Source: Niastella sp. | Lineage (GTDB): Bacteria; Bacteroidota; Bacteroidia; Chitinophagales; Chitinophagaceae | Reading direction: 5' to 3' | Assembly (NCBI GenBank): GCA_017744515.1 | Contig: JAGIBF010000018.1 | Span: 1 to 64,000, forward strand | DNA length: 64,000 nucleotides | Shown here: in pieces, positions 42,540 to 50,981 of the stretch | Numbering within the stretch: the stretch's first letter is position 1 | Layout of the letters: every line of letters starts with the position of its first letter | Notes under the pieces: generated by a model | Seen by the model: the letters and a program-made list of their open reading frames with translations, nothing else | Told to the model about the DNA's origin: nothing | The model's database searches: none | Made by a program: the position numbers and the translations under genes

Positions 42540-43988
42540 CTAATTAAAAGTGACAACCCTGGCTTCCAGACTGCCTACGAGTGCTTTCAGTTCGTTCAGA
42601 AAGGGGGGCGTAGGCCGTGGCGCATAAGTAGCTTTTACCTTATGCGACTTGTCGAGCAGCAGATAGCGCGGAATGAACTCATGGTTGAGAAAGCTGAACA
42701 AAGAAGCGGTAGTGTTGGAAACAAATACATACTGCCTGGTGGTAATGCTATCCTGCACCGCTGCCTTCTTCCAGGCAGTAACGTCCTTGTCCGTAGAAAA
42801 ATACAGGTATTGCACATTCTTTTCAGTCAGGTACTGCTTGGCAGCAGCCGATTTGGCAATATCCTCCCGGCAGGGAATACACCAGCTGGCCCACAGGTCG
42901 ATATACACTGGCTGGCCCTGGTATGATGCCAGCACATCTTTTAATGTCAGCTTTTTACCCGATGTATAATCGAGCAGGTAAGTACTATTCAGTATGGAAT
43001 CCGGCAGTGGTTTGTCCAGCACCCGAAGTTTAAGCTCCGTTTCATGCAGGTAAGCGACATAGATACTGTCCCGCACCTGCTCTTTGGCAACAGCAAACAG
43101 CCGGGTCAGCGGGGCCTGACTTTCAGGAGTCTGCTTTTGCGCATACAGGCCGATAAGATTTGTGAGCACATGATCACGCGTTTTCCCTTGCAATAGCTTG
43201 CTCACATTAGCGGCGATCTTTTCATTGCTCCATGCAGTGTCTTGCCGGTAGCGGAAAACGTATTTGCCCATAGCGGCATCCCGGTAAGCATCGAGCGAAA
43301 GAAGTTCATGCCGGTTAAAAGGATACTTGTCTGCTTCACGGGTGTACTCGCTGGCATCAAGGCCCGTAGGGCGGGCAGGCAAAACAGAATAGATAAGGCG
43401 CACATACGCATAATTGGCCCAGGCTTGAGCGAGGTTTACTGCTCTGGACTTGATGGGATGCTTCAACACAGCAAGCGCGATCGAATCCTGCAGCGCCTGT
43501 CGCCAGGCTGTCAAGGTTGTTTTGAAGGCGGCCGGGTCATTGTTTTGCCCATAGCGTGGCGTCAGTTTACTACTCGTCAGCTCCGATAGCTGGGCAAAAA
43601 GCTGCTGTGTGGCAGCCTGTTCCCCTTCAAAAGTGATGCTGGTGGCCGGTCCGGAACCCGACAGCCGGAAAACGATGTTGTCACCCGGTTGCACATAAAC
43701 AGCCCAGGCCTTGCCCAATATGGTAAGATACACAAAGCCCGGTTGGGCTTGCAGGAATGCAAGATGGAAACGCCCATCCTGTTGGCTGCTTTCCGCAAGC
43801 TGCTCAGGACGCATTTGTGTATAGAATAGTATTGATTGGACGATCGCCACATTTTTGATCCCGGGGTTATCGGTGTAGCCGGTCATCATTACCGGTTTGG
43901 CTGCCACAGCAGATCGGTTCAATGCATGCGCAGGTGCTTGCGTATACAGGCCGGCAACAAAAAGGAATAAGCATACCACAGCTCTCAT
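42540..43988 (-). CDS. TlpA-like thioredoxin-family lipid- or periplasm-exported protein
   Basis: 482 residues. A signal peptide (AVVCLFLFVAGLYTQAPAHA) is followed by a beta-rich DUF4369-like N-terminal domain (MMTGYTDNPGIKNVAIVQSI, FVYLTILGKAWAVYVQPGDN) and a helical linker. The C-terminal domain (about 335-475) is thioredoxin: PVYIDLWASWCIPCREDIAKS with the Cys-Ile-Pro-Cys pair, YLYFSTDKDVTAWKKA and the cis-Pro in FIPRYLLLDK. It would reduce or isomerise disulfides in the periplasm. Directly upstream is a perfect 40-bp palindrome, suggesting repressor control. Confidence 0.85.
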   Translation of the reverse strand: MRAVVCLFLFVAGLYTQAPAHALNRSAVAAKPVMMTGYTDNPGIKNVAIVQSILFYTQMRPEQLAESSQQDGRFHLAFLQAQPGFVYLTILGKAWAVYVQPGDNIVFRLSGSGPATSITFEGEQAATQQLFAQLSELTSSKLTPRYGQNNDPAAFKTTLTAWRQALQDSIALAVLKHPIKSRAVNLAQAWANYAYVRLIYSVLPARPTGLDASEYTREADKYPFNRHELLSLDAYRDAAMGKYVFRYRQDTAWSNEKIAANVSKLLQGKTRDHVLTNLIGLYAQKQTPESQAPLTRLFAVAKEQVRDSIYVAYLHETELKLRVLDKPLPDSILNSTYLLDYTSGKKLTLKDVLASYQGQPVYIDLWASWCIPCREDIAKSAAAKQYLTEKNVQYLYFSTDKDVTAWKKAAVQDSITTRQYVFVSNTTASLFSFLNHEFIPRYLLLDKSHKVKATYAPRPTPPFLNELKALVGSLEARVVTFN

Positions 43989-44016
43989 GGGTAGTAAGTT
44001 TGTTTGCAGGCAGCAA

Positions 44017-44056
44017 AACTAAGTTTTTAGTTATAATTATAACTAAAAACTTAGTT
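44017..44056 (-). promoter_or_regulatory. Perfect 40-bp palindrome, putative double operator for the TlpA-like gene
   Basis: The two 20-base halves are exact reverse complements. Each half contains its own dyad of the form ACTAA-N4-TTAGT (44018-44031 and 44042-44055), separated by ATAATTAT. It ends 28 bp before the start codon of the TlpA-like gene, where a dimeric repressor would block transcription. Twin dyads of ACTA..TAGT type suggest a BlaI/MecI-like repressor, but no such gene is in the window. Confidence 0.6.
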
Positions 44057-44130
44057 CTATTAATCGAAAATTAATAACACGCTCAAAATCAGCCGAAAAC
44101 CTGATTAATAGAAGTATAAGTGGGGGTTAG

Positions 44131-44252
44131 GCTGCTCCGTGGGGCGGCTATAGCAGCCTCATAGATGCCCCGTACCAACCCCGTAGCAACGGTATAGGAA
44201 AGGTAAAGCAGTAGTAAAGCAAAGGTAAAGGAGAAGTAAAGGAGTAGTAAGA
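44131..44252. repeat. Intergenic repeat block with degenerate GTAAAG units
   Basis: Two CCCCGTA copies (44168-44174, 44179-44185) are followed by a purine-rich run of about 60 bp built of degenerate 10-11-bp units (AGGTAAAGC, AGTAGTAAAGC, AAGGTAAAGG, AGAAGTAAAGG, AGTAGTAAG). No frame is coding. The rest of the 43989-44400 gap holds only the palindrome and the tRNA terminator. Confidence 0.6.
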
Positions 44253-44363
44253 CAACAGGGGTCAAATGCAGGCGGGACGCGGGTTTATATTGTTTTGAAT
44301 TGGCAAACCCAGTCCCGTGGCGGGTTTGATCGAATAGCTGATTTGGAAAACTGCCCGGTCTCT

Positions 44364-44397
44364 AAATAAAATGAGGCAGTGATCACTGCCTCATTTT
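44364..44397 (-). terminator. Terminator of tRNA-His
   Basis: The sequence AATGAGGCAGTGATCACTGC continues CTCATT as a perfect palindrome (15-bp arms, 44368-44397). On the minus strand it lies right after the tRNA 3' end and is followed by TTTTATTT. Confidence 0.75.
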
Positions 44398-44400
44398 TCG

Positions 44401-44475
44401 GGTGGATGACCGGGTTCGAACCGGCGACCCTCAGAACCACAATCTGATGCTCTAACCAACTGAGCTACAACCACC
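44401..44475 (-). tRNA. tRNA-His (GTG)
   Basis: The minus strand gives a full cloverleaf. The anticodon arm is TCAGA-TTGTGGT-TCTGA, reading GTG for histidine; the T arm is CCGGTTCGAACCCGG; the D arm contains AGCTCAGTTGGTTAGAGC. An extra 5' G faces C73, the G-1 identity mark of histidine tRNA. One T-T mismatch is seen in the acceptor stem. No CCA is encoded. Confidence 0.95.
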
Positions 44476-44487
44476 GTATTGGGGATG

Positions 44488-44518
44488 CAAAATTAAGGTA
44501 AATTGGTTTCCTGCCAAA
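44488..44518 (-). promoter_or_regulatory. Bacteroidota-type promoter for tRNA-His
   Basis: On the minus strand TTTG (44518-44515) and TAATTTTG (44495-44488) are separated by 19 bp, a full match to the -33/-7 consensus. Transcription would begin about six bases before the mature tRNA 5' end. Confidence 0.75.
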
Positions 44519-44673
44519 AAAAGCCCTTCATTTTTTTCACATTCACCACATTTTCTACGAATAACCTCGTCAACCTATCAACTTGTTAACCAGTCAACAA
44601 CCAAGCAAACCGATTGTTAATATTCATTTTGGATCGCAACAACCCATCTTTTTTATCGTTATTTTTGGAAGCA

Positions 44674-46851
44674 ATGACTAAAGTATTAAGTAATATGGTT
44701 AAAAGAAAGAATCTACCCCTTGTGCTGATTATCCTGGGTGCCGGTCTGTTTGTCGCATTCCGTACCCTCGGATTAGGAGGAGGCGATAAGCCGCCCGCTA
44801 CGAAGTATGAAAAGATACTCAAGAACGTAGGGGAAATGCTCACCGAAATTCACTACAGTCCGAAGAAAATAGATGATAATTTCTCCAGGGAAGTATTCAA
44901 GAAGTTCCTCGTCAACCGCTATGTCGACGAGAACAAGAACATCCTGCTGCAGTCGGACATACAGCAGCTGAAGAAATACGAAACAAGGATCGACAATGAA
45001 ATACTGGGCGAGCCCGTACAGTTTGTGCCTGCCGTTTCCGAGATCGTGAAAAAGCGTATCCTCGAAACCGAGCAGATCTACAAAGAGATACTGAGCAAGC
45101 CGTTCGACTACACCAAAGATGAGTCAGGCAATTTCAATGTCGACCAGATCGATTTCCCCAAAAATGAAGCAGAACGCAAAGAAGTATGGCGCAAGCGGCT
45201 GAAATCACTGGCGCTGGACCGCTATGCCGACCTGCTTGATGCCCGCGAAAAGAACAAAGGCAAAGACAGCGTGAAGGTGAAAACCGACGCCGAGCTGGAA
45301 AAAGAAGCCCGCGAGCGCGTGAGCAAGATCATGGACAGGATCTATGATCGCCTGAAGTTGAAAGTGAATGATGACGACCGCTTCAATGAATATGTAAAGA
45401 CGATTACGGAGTCTATGGACCCCCACACCACCTTCTTTCCGCCGATCGACAAACGTTATTTCGACGAGCAGATGAGTGGCAGCTTCTTTGGTATCGGCGC
45501 CTCCCTCCGGGAAGATGAAGGCGGTATCAAGATCGCTACCCTGGTTACGGGCAGCCCGGCCTGGAAATCCGGCGAAGTAGCCGTAGGCGATATGATCCTG
45601 AAAGTAGGGCAGGGCGCTGCTGAACCGGTAGACCTTGGCGGTTACTTCGTAGAAGATGCCGTAAAGGTGATCCGTGGCAAGCAAGGCACTGAAGTACGCC
45701 TCACCCTGAAGAAAACGGATGGCTCTATTAAAGTCGTAACACTTATTCGCGATAAGATCGTACAGGATGAAACCTTTGCCCGCAGCGCTATCGTCAACAC
45801 GGCCAGCGGCAAGATCGGTTTCATTTACCTGCCTGAGTTTTATGCAGACTTCGATAATCCGAAAGGTCCCCGTTGCTCTGAAGACGTACGTAAAGAGATC
45901 ATCAAGCTCAAAGAACAGAAAGTAGATGGCATCGTGATGGACCTGCGCAATAATGGCGGTGGTTCACTCTACGATGTGGTGCAAATGGTTGGCCTGTTTA
46001 TCGAAGGTGGCCCTGTAGTACAGGTAAAAGACCGCGATGGCAAACCCACCGTATATTCCGATAATGATAAATCTGCGTTGTACGATGGACCACTCGCTGT
46101 AATGGTGAACGAGTTCAGCGCTTCCGCTTCTGAAATATTTGCAGCTGCCATCCAGGATTACGATCGTGGTGTGATCATCGGCAGCACCTCTACCTATGGT
46201 AAAGGAACAGTACAACGCAATATCGGCCTCGACAAGAACCTGGGCATGTTGAACCCCAACAGCGACCTCGGTACTGTAAAGGTTACCCTGCAGAAGTTCT
46301 ACCGCATCAATGGCGGTTCTACCCAGCTGCGTGGCGTAAGCTCCGATATTGCCCTGCCCGATCTGGCAGAGTTTTCCAAACTGCGTGAAAAGGACAATCC
46401 TGATGCATTGCCCTGGGATGAGATCCAGAAAGCCGATTACCGTCGCTGGAAATTTGGTCTTGACCTGGCGCCTATCAAGAAAGCCAGCGATGACCGCCTG
46501 AAGAGCAATGCCGCATTCACTCAAATAAAGGCCGATGCCGAGTGGCTGGCAAAGCAAAATGACAAGGTATCACCACTTAGCCTGAAGAAATACCAGGAAG
46601 AGCAAAAGCAAATGAAAGCAGTGGCCAAACAGATCGATTCCCTGAGCAAATCGGCTAAGGAACTGAATGTAGAAGCTATTGCAGAAGACCTGAAGAAGTT
46701 TGAGTATGACGCAGGTAAACTGGAACGCTTCAAACAATGGATCAAATCACTCCGCAACAATGATATTTATCTGGGTGAAGCAGTGAATGTGATCAATGAT
46801 ATGATCGTTCAGAAGAACGTGGTATACAATACCCCCGCTCATAAGAACTAA
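44674..46851 (+). CDS. prc: Carboxy-terminal processing protease (Prc/Tsp, family S41)
   Basis: 725 residues. An N-terminal membrane/signal segment (LPLVLIILGAGLFVAF) is followed by a helical domain, a PDZ domain (FFGIGASLREDEGGIKIATL...VGDMILKVGQG) and the S41 core. The catalytic serine is Ser484 within SASASE and the general base Lys510 in TYGKGTVQ; both are present. The C-terminal DUF3340-like region (ADYRRWKFGLDLAPIKKASDD) is that of the tail-specific proteases that trim or degrade periplasmic proteins. Start chosen at the ATG preceded by GGAAG; an ORF extends 60 bases upstream and another ATG lies 21 bases downstream. Confidence 0.9.
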   Translation: MTKVLSNMVKRKNLPLVLIILGAGLFVAFRTLGLGGGDKPPATKYEKILKNVGEMLTEIHYSPKKIDDNFSREVFKKFLVNRYVDENKNILLQSDIQQLKKYETRIDNEILGEPVQFVPAVSEIVKKRILETEQIYKEILSKPFDYTKDESGNFNVDQIDFPKNEAERKEVWRKRLKSLALDRYADLLDAREKNKGKDSVKVKTDAELEKEARERVSKIMDRIYDRLKLKVNDDDRFNEYVKTITESMDPHTTFFPPIDKRYFDEQMSGSFFGIGASLREDEGGIKIATLVTGSPAWKSGEVAVGDMILKVGQGAAEPVDLGGYFVEDAVKVIRGKQGTEVRLTLKKTDGSIKVVTLIRDKIVQDETFARSAIVNTASGKIGFIYLPEFYADFDNPKGPRCSEDVRKEIIKLKEQKVDGIVMDLRNNGGGSLYDVVQMVGLFIEGGPVVQVKDRDGKPTVYSDNDKSALYDGPLAVMVNEFSASASEIFAAAIQDYDRGVIIGSTSTYGKGTVQRNIGLDKNLGMLNPNSDLGTVKVTLQKFYRINGGSTQLRGVSSDIALPDLAEFSKLREKDNPDALPWDEIQKADYRRWKFGLDLAPIKKASDDRLKSNAAFTQIKADAEWLAKQNDKVSPLSLKKYQEEQKQMKAVAKQIDSLSKSAKELNVEAIAEDLKKFEYDAGKLERFKQWIKSLRNNDIYLGEAVNVINDMIVQKNVVYNTPAHKN

Positions 46852-46860
46852 GTCAGGTTT

Positions 46861-46914
46861 GTCATCCTGAGCTTGTCGAAGGATGTCGAAGCCCTTCGAC
46901 AAGCTCAGGGTGAC
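46861..46914. repeat. REP-like palindrome (pair of inverted copies)
   Basis: Arm 46861-46883 contains CCTGAGCTTGTCGAAGG and its reverse complement, with two mismatches, is at 46892-46914. It lies between prc and its terminator, 9 bp after the stop codon. Same family as the elements at 42120 and 62927. Confidence 0.8.
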
Positions 46915-46931
46915 AATGTAAATAACGCAAC

Positions 46932-46969
46932 GAACGCTGAATGGACTACACCATTCAGCGTTCTTTTTT
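46932..46969 (+). terminator. Rho-independent terminator after prc
   Basis: A perfect 13-bp stem (GAACGCTGAATGG / CCATTCAGCGTTC) with a 6-nt loop is followed by six T residues. Confidence 0.9.
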
Positions 46970-46979
46970 ATGTATTCCC

Positions 46980-46987
46980 TATTTTTG
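46980..46987 (+). promoter_or_regulatory. Possible -7 promoter element for kdsC
   Basis: TATTTTTG matches TANNTTTG and lies 20 bp before the kdsC ATG, directly after the prc terminator. No TTTG is found at the expected -33 distance, so only half the promoter is visible. Confidence 0.3.
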
Positions 46988-47007
46988 TTCTCTACTAACC
47001 TTTTGCC

Positions 47008-47526
47008 ATGAGTATATTAGACCAGTTTAAGCAGATCACCACCTTTATATTCGATATGGATGGCGTATTGACCGACGGTACCGTATATGTGTTGGATGGT
47101 GGCCAATACCGGCGCATGAACATCAAAGATGGGTTTGCCCTGCAGCTGGCGGTAAAGAAAGGGTACCGAGTGGCAGTGATCTCCGGCAGCAACAGCGATC
47201 CTGCGGTAGCGCGGTTGCATAAGCTGGGTATACAAGATGTGTTTATGGACGTGAAGGATAAAAAAAGCAGGCTGCAGGAATATATGCGGCAGCATAACCT
47301 GCAAAAGGCTGAGGTGTTGATGATGGGAGATGATGTGCCGGACTATGAAGTGATGCGAATGGCCGGCCTGGCCTGCGCCCCGGCCGATGCAGCGGTGGAG
47401 ATAAAGGAAATAGCCCATTATATATCCTTGTCGCCCGGCGGTATGGGCTGTGTACGGGATGTGGTGGAAAAAGTGCTGAGGCTAAACGATCACTGGGACT
47501 TACACACGAATACTACAAGTTCATAG
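47008..47526 (+). CDS. kdsC: 3-deoxy-D-manno-octulosonate 8-phosphate phosphatase (KdsC-type HAD)
   Basis: 172 residues, full length for KdsC. HAD motif I is FDMDGVLTDG (Asp16, Asp18), motif II is VAVISGSNSD, and motifs III/IV are KKSRLQEY... and MMGDDVPDYEVM. The end shows ISLSPGGMGCVRDVVEKVL, typical of KdsC, where the tail closes the active site of the neighbouring subunit. It removes phosphate from KDO-8-P during lipopolysaccharide core synthesis. It stands with no other LPS genes here, common for kdsC in Bacteroidota. Confidence 0.92.
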   Translation: MSILDQFKQITTFIFDMDGVLTDGTVYVLDGGQYRRMNIKDGFALQLAVKKGYRVAVISGSNSDPAVARLHKLGIQDVFMDVKDKKSRLQEYMRQHNLQKAEVLMMGDDVPDYEVMRMAGLACAPADAAVEIKEIAHYISLSPGGMGCVRDVVEKVLRLNDHWDLHTNTTSS

Positions 47527-47694
47527 GGTGACGGGTTTCGCGTTTAAAGTTTCGTGTTGTTACCCCCACATATCGACTATCCGGCTTCACTGCTACGTTA
47601 TATTGCAATTAATCAACAATTAACCGTTGAAGGACCCGAAACCCGAACCCCGAAACTCGAAACATTAGATTTCTGTGATTATATTAGCGCATTG

Positions 47695-48660
47695 ATGAAA
47701 CTACTGGTAGCATTTTTACGGCTGGTGCGAGCGTTGAACCTGGTGTTTATTGCATTCACCCAGCTATTGTTTCTCTATTGCGTAGTGATCCCCGTATTCC
47801 AACAGGCCAATATGCCCCTGGCCATCCCGGTATCCCAGTTTGTGCTATTGGTAATTGCTTCTGTACTGATCGCCGCAGGCGGTTATATTATCAACGATTA
47901 TTTCGACCTGAATATCGACCAGGTAAACAAACCCGGCCGGCTGGTAGTGGAAAAGATCATCAGGCGGCGCTGGGCCATTGTATGGCACCTGGTGCTATCC
48001 CTGCTGGGTATCCTGCTGAGCACCTATGTGGCGTGGAAAACAAGGGTATGGTGGCTGGCCCCGGCCAATATGTGCTGCGTCATTGCCCTGTGGTTCTATT
48101 CCACTACGTTCAAACGCAAATTATTGAGTGGAAACATCATCATCTCCCTGCTCACGGCCTGGACGGTGATGGTGGTAGGCTTCATCATCCATTACCGGGT
48201 CATCAAAACACCCGGGCTGGACGGTGTGGTGCAAGCCTCGAAGATCATGCGGATTACTTTCCTGTATGCGGGCTTCGCATTCATCATCTCCCTCGTAAGG
48301 GAAGTGATCAAGGACATGGAAGACATGGCGGGCGATGCCAAATACGGATGCCGTACCATGCCCATTGTGTGGGGCGTCAATGTATCCAAAGTCTTTGTAG
48401 CTACCTGGCTGATCGTGTTGATCGCGGCAATGGTGATCGTGCAAGCCTATGTCCTTACTTTTAACTGGTGGTGGTCAACATTGTACTGCTTAGCCCTTAT
48501 TATTATTCCGCTTATATATATATTGCGTAAGTTATACAAGGCCCAATCCAGCAGTGAGTTCCATCACCTGAGTACCTGGGTAAAGCTGGTGATGCTCACA
48601 GGCATTGTGTCGATGATCTTCTTTAAAATCTATTTTGCGAAATGGCTCTTCAACGTGTAG
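47695..48660 (+). CDS. UbiA-family prenyltransferase, GGGP-synthase-like
   Basis: 321 residues, eight or nine membrane helices. The first Asp-rich motif is INDYFDLNIDQVNKPGR and the second is KDMEDMAGDAKYGCRTMP, the two diphosphate/magnesium sites of the UbiA superfamily. Bacteroidota members of this class are usually called geranylgeranylglycerol-phosphate geranylgeranyltransferases, though the true acceptor in bacteria is not settled. Start at MKLLVAFLRLVRALN; the longer open frame upstream reads through Cys/Pro-rich repeat-like DNA (CCGAAACCCGAACCCCG) and is not coding. The end overlaps maf by 19 bp. Confidence 0.85.
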   Translation: MKLLVAFLRLVRALNLVFIAFTQLLFLYCVVIPVFQQANMPLAIPVSQFVLLVIASVLIAAGGYIINDYFDLNIDQVNKPGRLVVEKIIRRRWAIVWHLVLSLLGILLSTYVAWKTRVWWLAPANMCCVIALWFYSTTFKRKLLSGNIIISLLTAWTVMVVGFIIHYRVIKTPGLDGVVQASKIMRITFLYAGFAFIISLVREVIKDMEDMAGDAKYGCRTMPIVWGVNVSKVFVATWLIVLIAAMVIVQAYVLTFNWWWSTLYCLALIIIPLIYILRKLYKAQSSSEFHHLSTWVKLVMLTGIVSMIFFKIYFAKWLFNV

Positions 48661-49229
48661 TATTGGCATCCCAAAGCCCCCGGCGGAAACAGTTGCTGGA
48701 GTGGGCTGAAATTCCTTTTGATATCATAGTACGCAATACCGACGAAAGCTATCCACCCGGTCTCCCCACAGACGTTATCCCCATACACATAGCCCGCCAG
48801 AAAGCACTGGCCGTAAAAGAGTGCAGCGAATACAAAATGTACAAAGCCAATGCTACGATTGTGGCAGCCGATACGGTGGTGGTGCTGGATAATGTGATCA
48901 TAGGCAAGCCCAAAGACCGCGAAGACGCGATCGATATCCTCAGCTCCTTGTCGGGCAAAAAACACCTCGTGATCACCGGCGTGGTCATCCTCCATGAGGG
49001 AGAAAATGAGACCGCTTTTGCCGATATCACCGAAGTATGGTTCCATCCCGTTACGACCAGTGAGATCGCGTACTATGTAGACAAATACCGCCCCTTCGAT
49101 AAAGCCGGCGCCTACGCCATACAGGAATACATAGGCGTAACCGGTATCAAACGCATCAATGGAGATTTTTACAATGTCATGGGCCTGCCGGTGAGCAGGG
49201 TACTACAGGCGCTTAATAAGTTAGGCTGA
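48642..49229 (+). CDS. maf: Maf-family nucleotide pyrophosphatase
   Basis: 195 residues. The Maf signature is seen in order: LASQSPRRKQLLEWA, HIARQKALAVKE, AADTVVVLDNVIIGKP, VITGVVIL and the closing FDKAGAYAIQEYIGVTGIKRINGDFYNVMGLPV. Maf proteins hydrolyse dTTP, UTP and some modified nucleotides, acting as house-cleaning enzymes. It overlaps the prenyltransferase gene by 19 bp, implying one transcript. Confidence 0.93.
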   Translation: MALQRVVLASQSPRRKQLLEWAEIPFDIIVRNTDESYPPGLPTDVIPIHIARQKALAVKECSEYKMYKANATIVAADTVVVLDNVIIGKPKDREDAIDILSSLSGKKHLVITGVVILHEGENETAFADITEVWFHPVTTSEIAYYVDKYRPFDKAGAYAIQEYIGVTGIKRINGDFYNVMGLPVSRVLQALNKLG

Positions 49230-49314
49230 TGGCGGTCTTTTGATGACCCCCGATCCAACAGATCGCTGCTTTGCAACGTTCCACTACTCATACTTGTCAT
49301 GAAAGAAAAAGGAT

Positions 49315-50334
49315 ATGAAATATTTTATAATGTTTTGTGTACTTGCTTCTTTCCTTACTGCATGCAGGAAAAACAAAAAAGACAAAGAGAAGGAAACCGC
49401 TTCCGATTGCCTTCAGACAACCTTTGTGAATACGAATGTAAATGAACAACTCCTGTCCGTTTTCTTCATCAACGGCAAAGAAGGATTTGTGGGTGGTTAT
49501 AAAGGCGGCATTTATAAAACTACAGACTCGGCCAATACCTGGACAGCTTTGAATTCAACCGTTACACTGCCGGTGCGGGATATTTGCTTTATAGATAATT
49601 TGAAGGGCTTTGCAGTAGGAGGCGAAAATTCCTGCGGAGGAACAGGCTGTATTCCGCCGGGCGGATTTATTGTGAAAACAACAGATGGCGGACAGAACTG
49701 GACAAAGGTCTTTACACCTTCGGATAAAATTGAAATAGCTGCTATTTACTTTATCAATAATACAACAGGGTTTTGTGCAGGCGACAATGTAATATTTAAA
49801 ACTGCTGACGGAGGGCAAACCTGGTCCGAATACAAAGTCAATAACCTGGGCGGCAAGATGATGGATGTTTTATTTACGGATGCCCAACATGGATACGTAG
49901 TTTGTACGTTCGACAAAATAGTAAAAACCAGTAATGGCGGGTTAACCTGGGAAGTAACAACTTCCAATAAAGAAGCCGGGTATTATGCTGTGTCATCTGC
50001 AGAAGGCTCCATGTATGTTTCAGGACAGGGAAAAATAATAAAGTCGGTTAACGGAGGAAGTTCCTGGTCACAGCTGCCCAACTCGCCGGCAGATATCTTT
50101 GCTATCCACTTTACTGACAAGAATACGGGTTTTGCCTTTGGCAGGGGGAATTATTCAGGTGGAGATTGGGGATATTCCTACGGTTCGATCTATTGCACGG
50201 ATAATGGTGGCGCCACCTGGAATGGAAGCGCCGATATTAAAGAAGTGAGCCTGATCCAATCCGTTTCATTTCCAACCAACCACATCGGCTATGCCATAAG
50301 TATGAACAAGGTGATTAAAATAGCTGCGAATTAG
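49315..50334 (+). CDS. Lipoprotein with Ycf48/BNR-like propeller repeats
   Basis: 339 residues. The lipobox FLTAC puts the lipidated Cys at residue 17, followed by a Lys/Glu-rich linker. The rest is built of repeats such as FINGKEGFVGGYKGGIYKT, FINNTTGFCAGDNVIFKT and TDAQHGYVVCTFDKIVKTS, each with an aromatic-x-N/D...G-Y/F pattern and 'GGxTW', the mark of YCF48/BNR beta-propellers. These often bind proteins or assist assembly at the envelope. The partner is unknown. Confidence 0.8.
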   Translation: MKYFIMFCVLASFLTACRKNKKDKEKETASDCLQTTFVNTNVNEQLLSVFFINGKEGFVGGYKGGIYKTTDSANTWTALNSTVTLPVRDICFIDNLKGFAVGGENSCGGTGCIPPGGFIVKTTDGGQNWTKVFTPSDKIEIAAIYFINNTTGFCAGDNVIFKTADGGQTWSEYKVNNLGGKMMDVLFTDAQHGYVVCTFDKIVKTSNGGLTWEVTTSNKEAGYYAVSSAEGSMYVSGQGKIIKSVNGGSSWSQLPNSPADIFAIHFTDKNTGFAFGRGNYSGGDWGYSYGSIYCTDNGGATWNGSADIKEVSLIQSVSFPTNHIGYAISMNKVIKIAAN

Positions 50335-50406
50335 TACACGCTTTGAACGCAGGATGTATAAATTTAGTTATTTTGGCGGATCATTGATAACCCGCTATAC
50401 CCCCTT

Positions 50407-50952
50407 ATGACCCTTTCTTACCAGTTGAATGAAAATGATTTTCTGCAACACCAGCTGTTCGTAGCTTCTCAAAGTGCATCACTTAAAAAGAGGCGGAAAA
50501 GCTCCCTGGTCGTCCTGATCTTTTGTTTCGTGATGCTAAGCCTGCTTTTTTATCTGATTGACGAAAACCTGTTAGCAATTTTAATGCTCTTGTTGGCGCC
50601 GGTTACTTTTTTCTTTTTCCCATCATTCCAGGGAAAACAATTGCACAAAGCTTATAAGCGGTCCATTAATGAAAATTATAAGAACAGGTTTGGTAAGCAG
50701 GTACAGGTTGGTTTTACAGACGATGCGATCGTGTACCATGATTCGAATAGTGAAGTAAAAATATTACTCACCACCATTAGCAAGATTATTGAACTGCAAG
50801 ACCTTTTCATTATACAAATGAGTACCGGCGGTGGCCTGATCATGCCTAAGCAACAACTGGAAGATGTAGTCGGCGTACGGCAGCTATTGCAGGAAGTAAG
50901 CCAAAAACTATCGGTGCCTTTTGTGCAGGAGTTCAGCTGGAAATGGAAATAA
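50407..50952 (+). CDS. YcxB-like membrane protein (second copy)
   Basis: 181 residues. It has the same layout as the gene at 6106: a short N-terminal segment (TLSYQLNENDFLQHQLF), two close helices (LVVLIFCFVMLSLLFYLI and LLAILMLLLAPVTFFFF) and a C-terminal PH-like domain (VQVGFTDDAIVYHDSNSEVK, FIIQMSTGGGLIMPKQQ). Function of the family is unknown. It begins 72 bp after the propeller lipoprotein and is followed 29 bp later by the next gene. Confidence 0.65.
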   Translation: MTLSYQLNENDFLQHQLFVASQSASLKKRRKSSLVVLIFCFVMLSLLFYLIDENLLAILMLLLAPVTFFFFPSFQGKQLHKAYKRSINENYKNRFGKQVQVGFTDDAIVYHDSNSEVKILLTTISKIIELQDLFIIQMSTGGGLIMPKQQLEDVVGVRQLLQEVSQKLSVPFVQEFSWKWK

Positions 50953-50981
50953 CCATTGTTTAAACCTAAACAATTCTCCCC

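Noticed and set aside
47554-47694. N-terminal extension of the UbiA prenyltransferase
   Set aside because: The added residues derive from GAAACCCGAA-type intergenic repeats and precede the first membrane helix without any family similarity.
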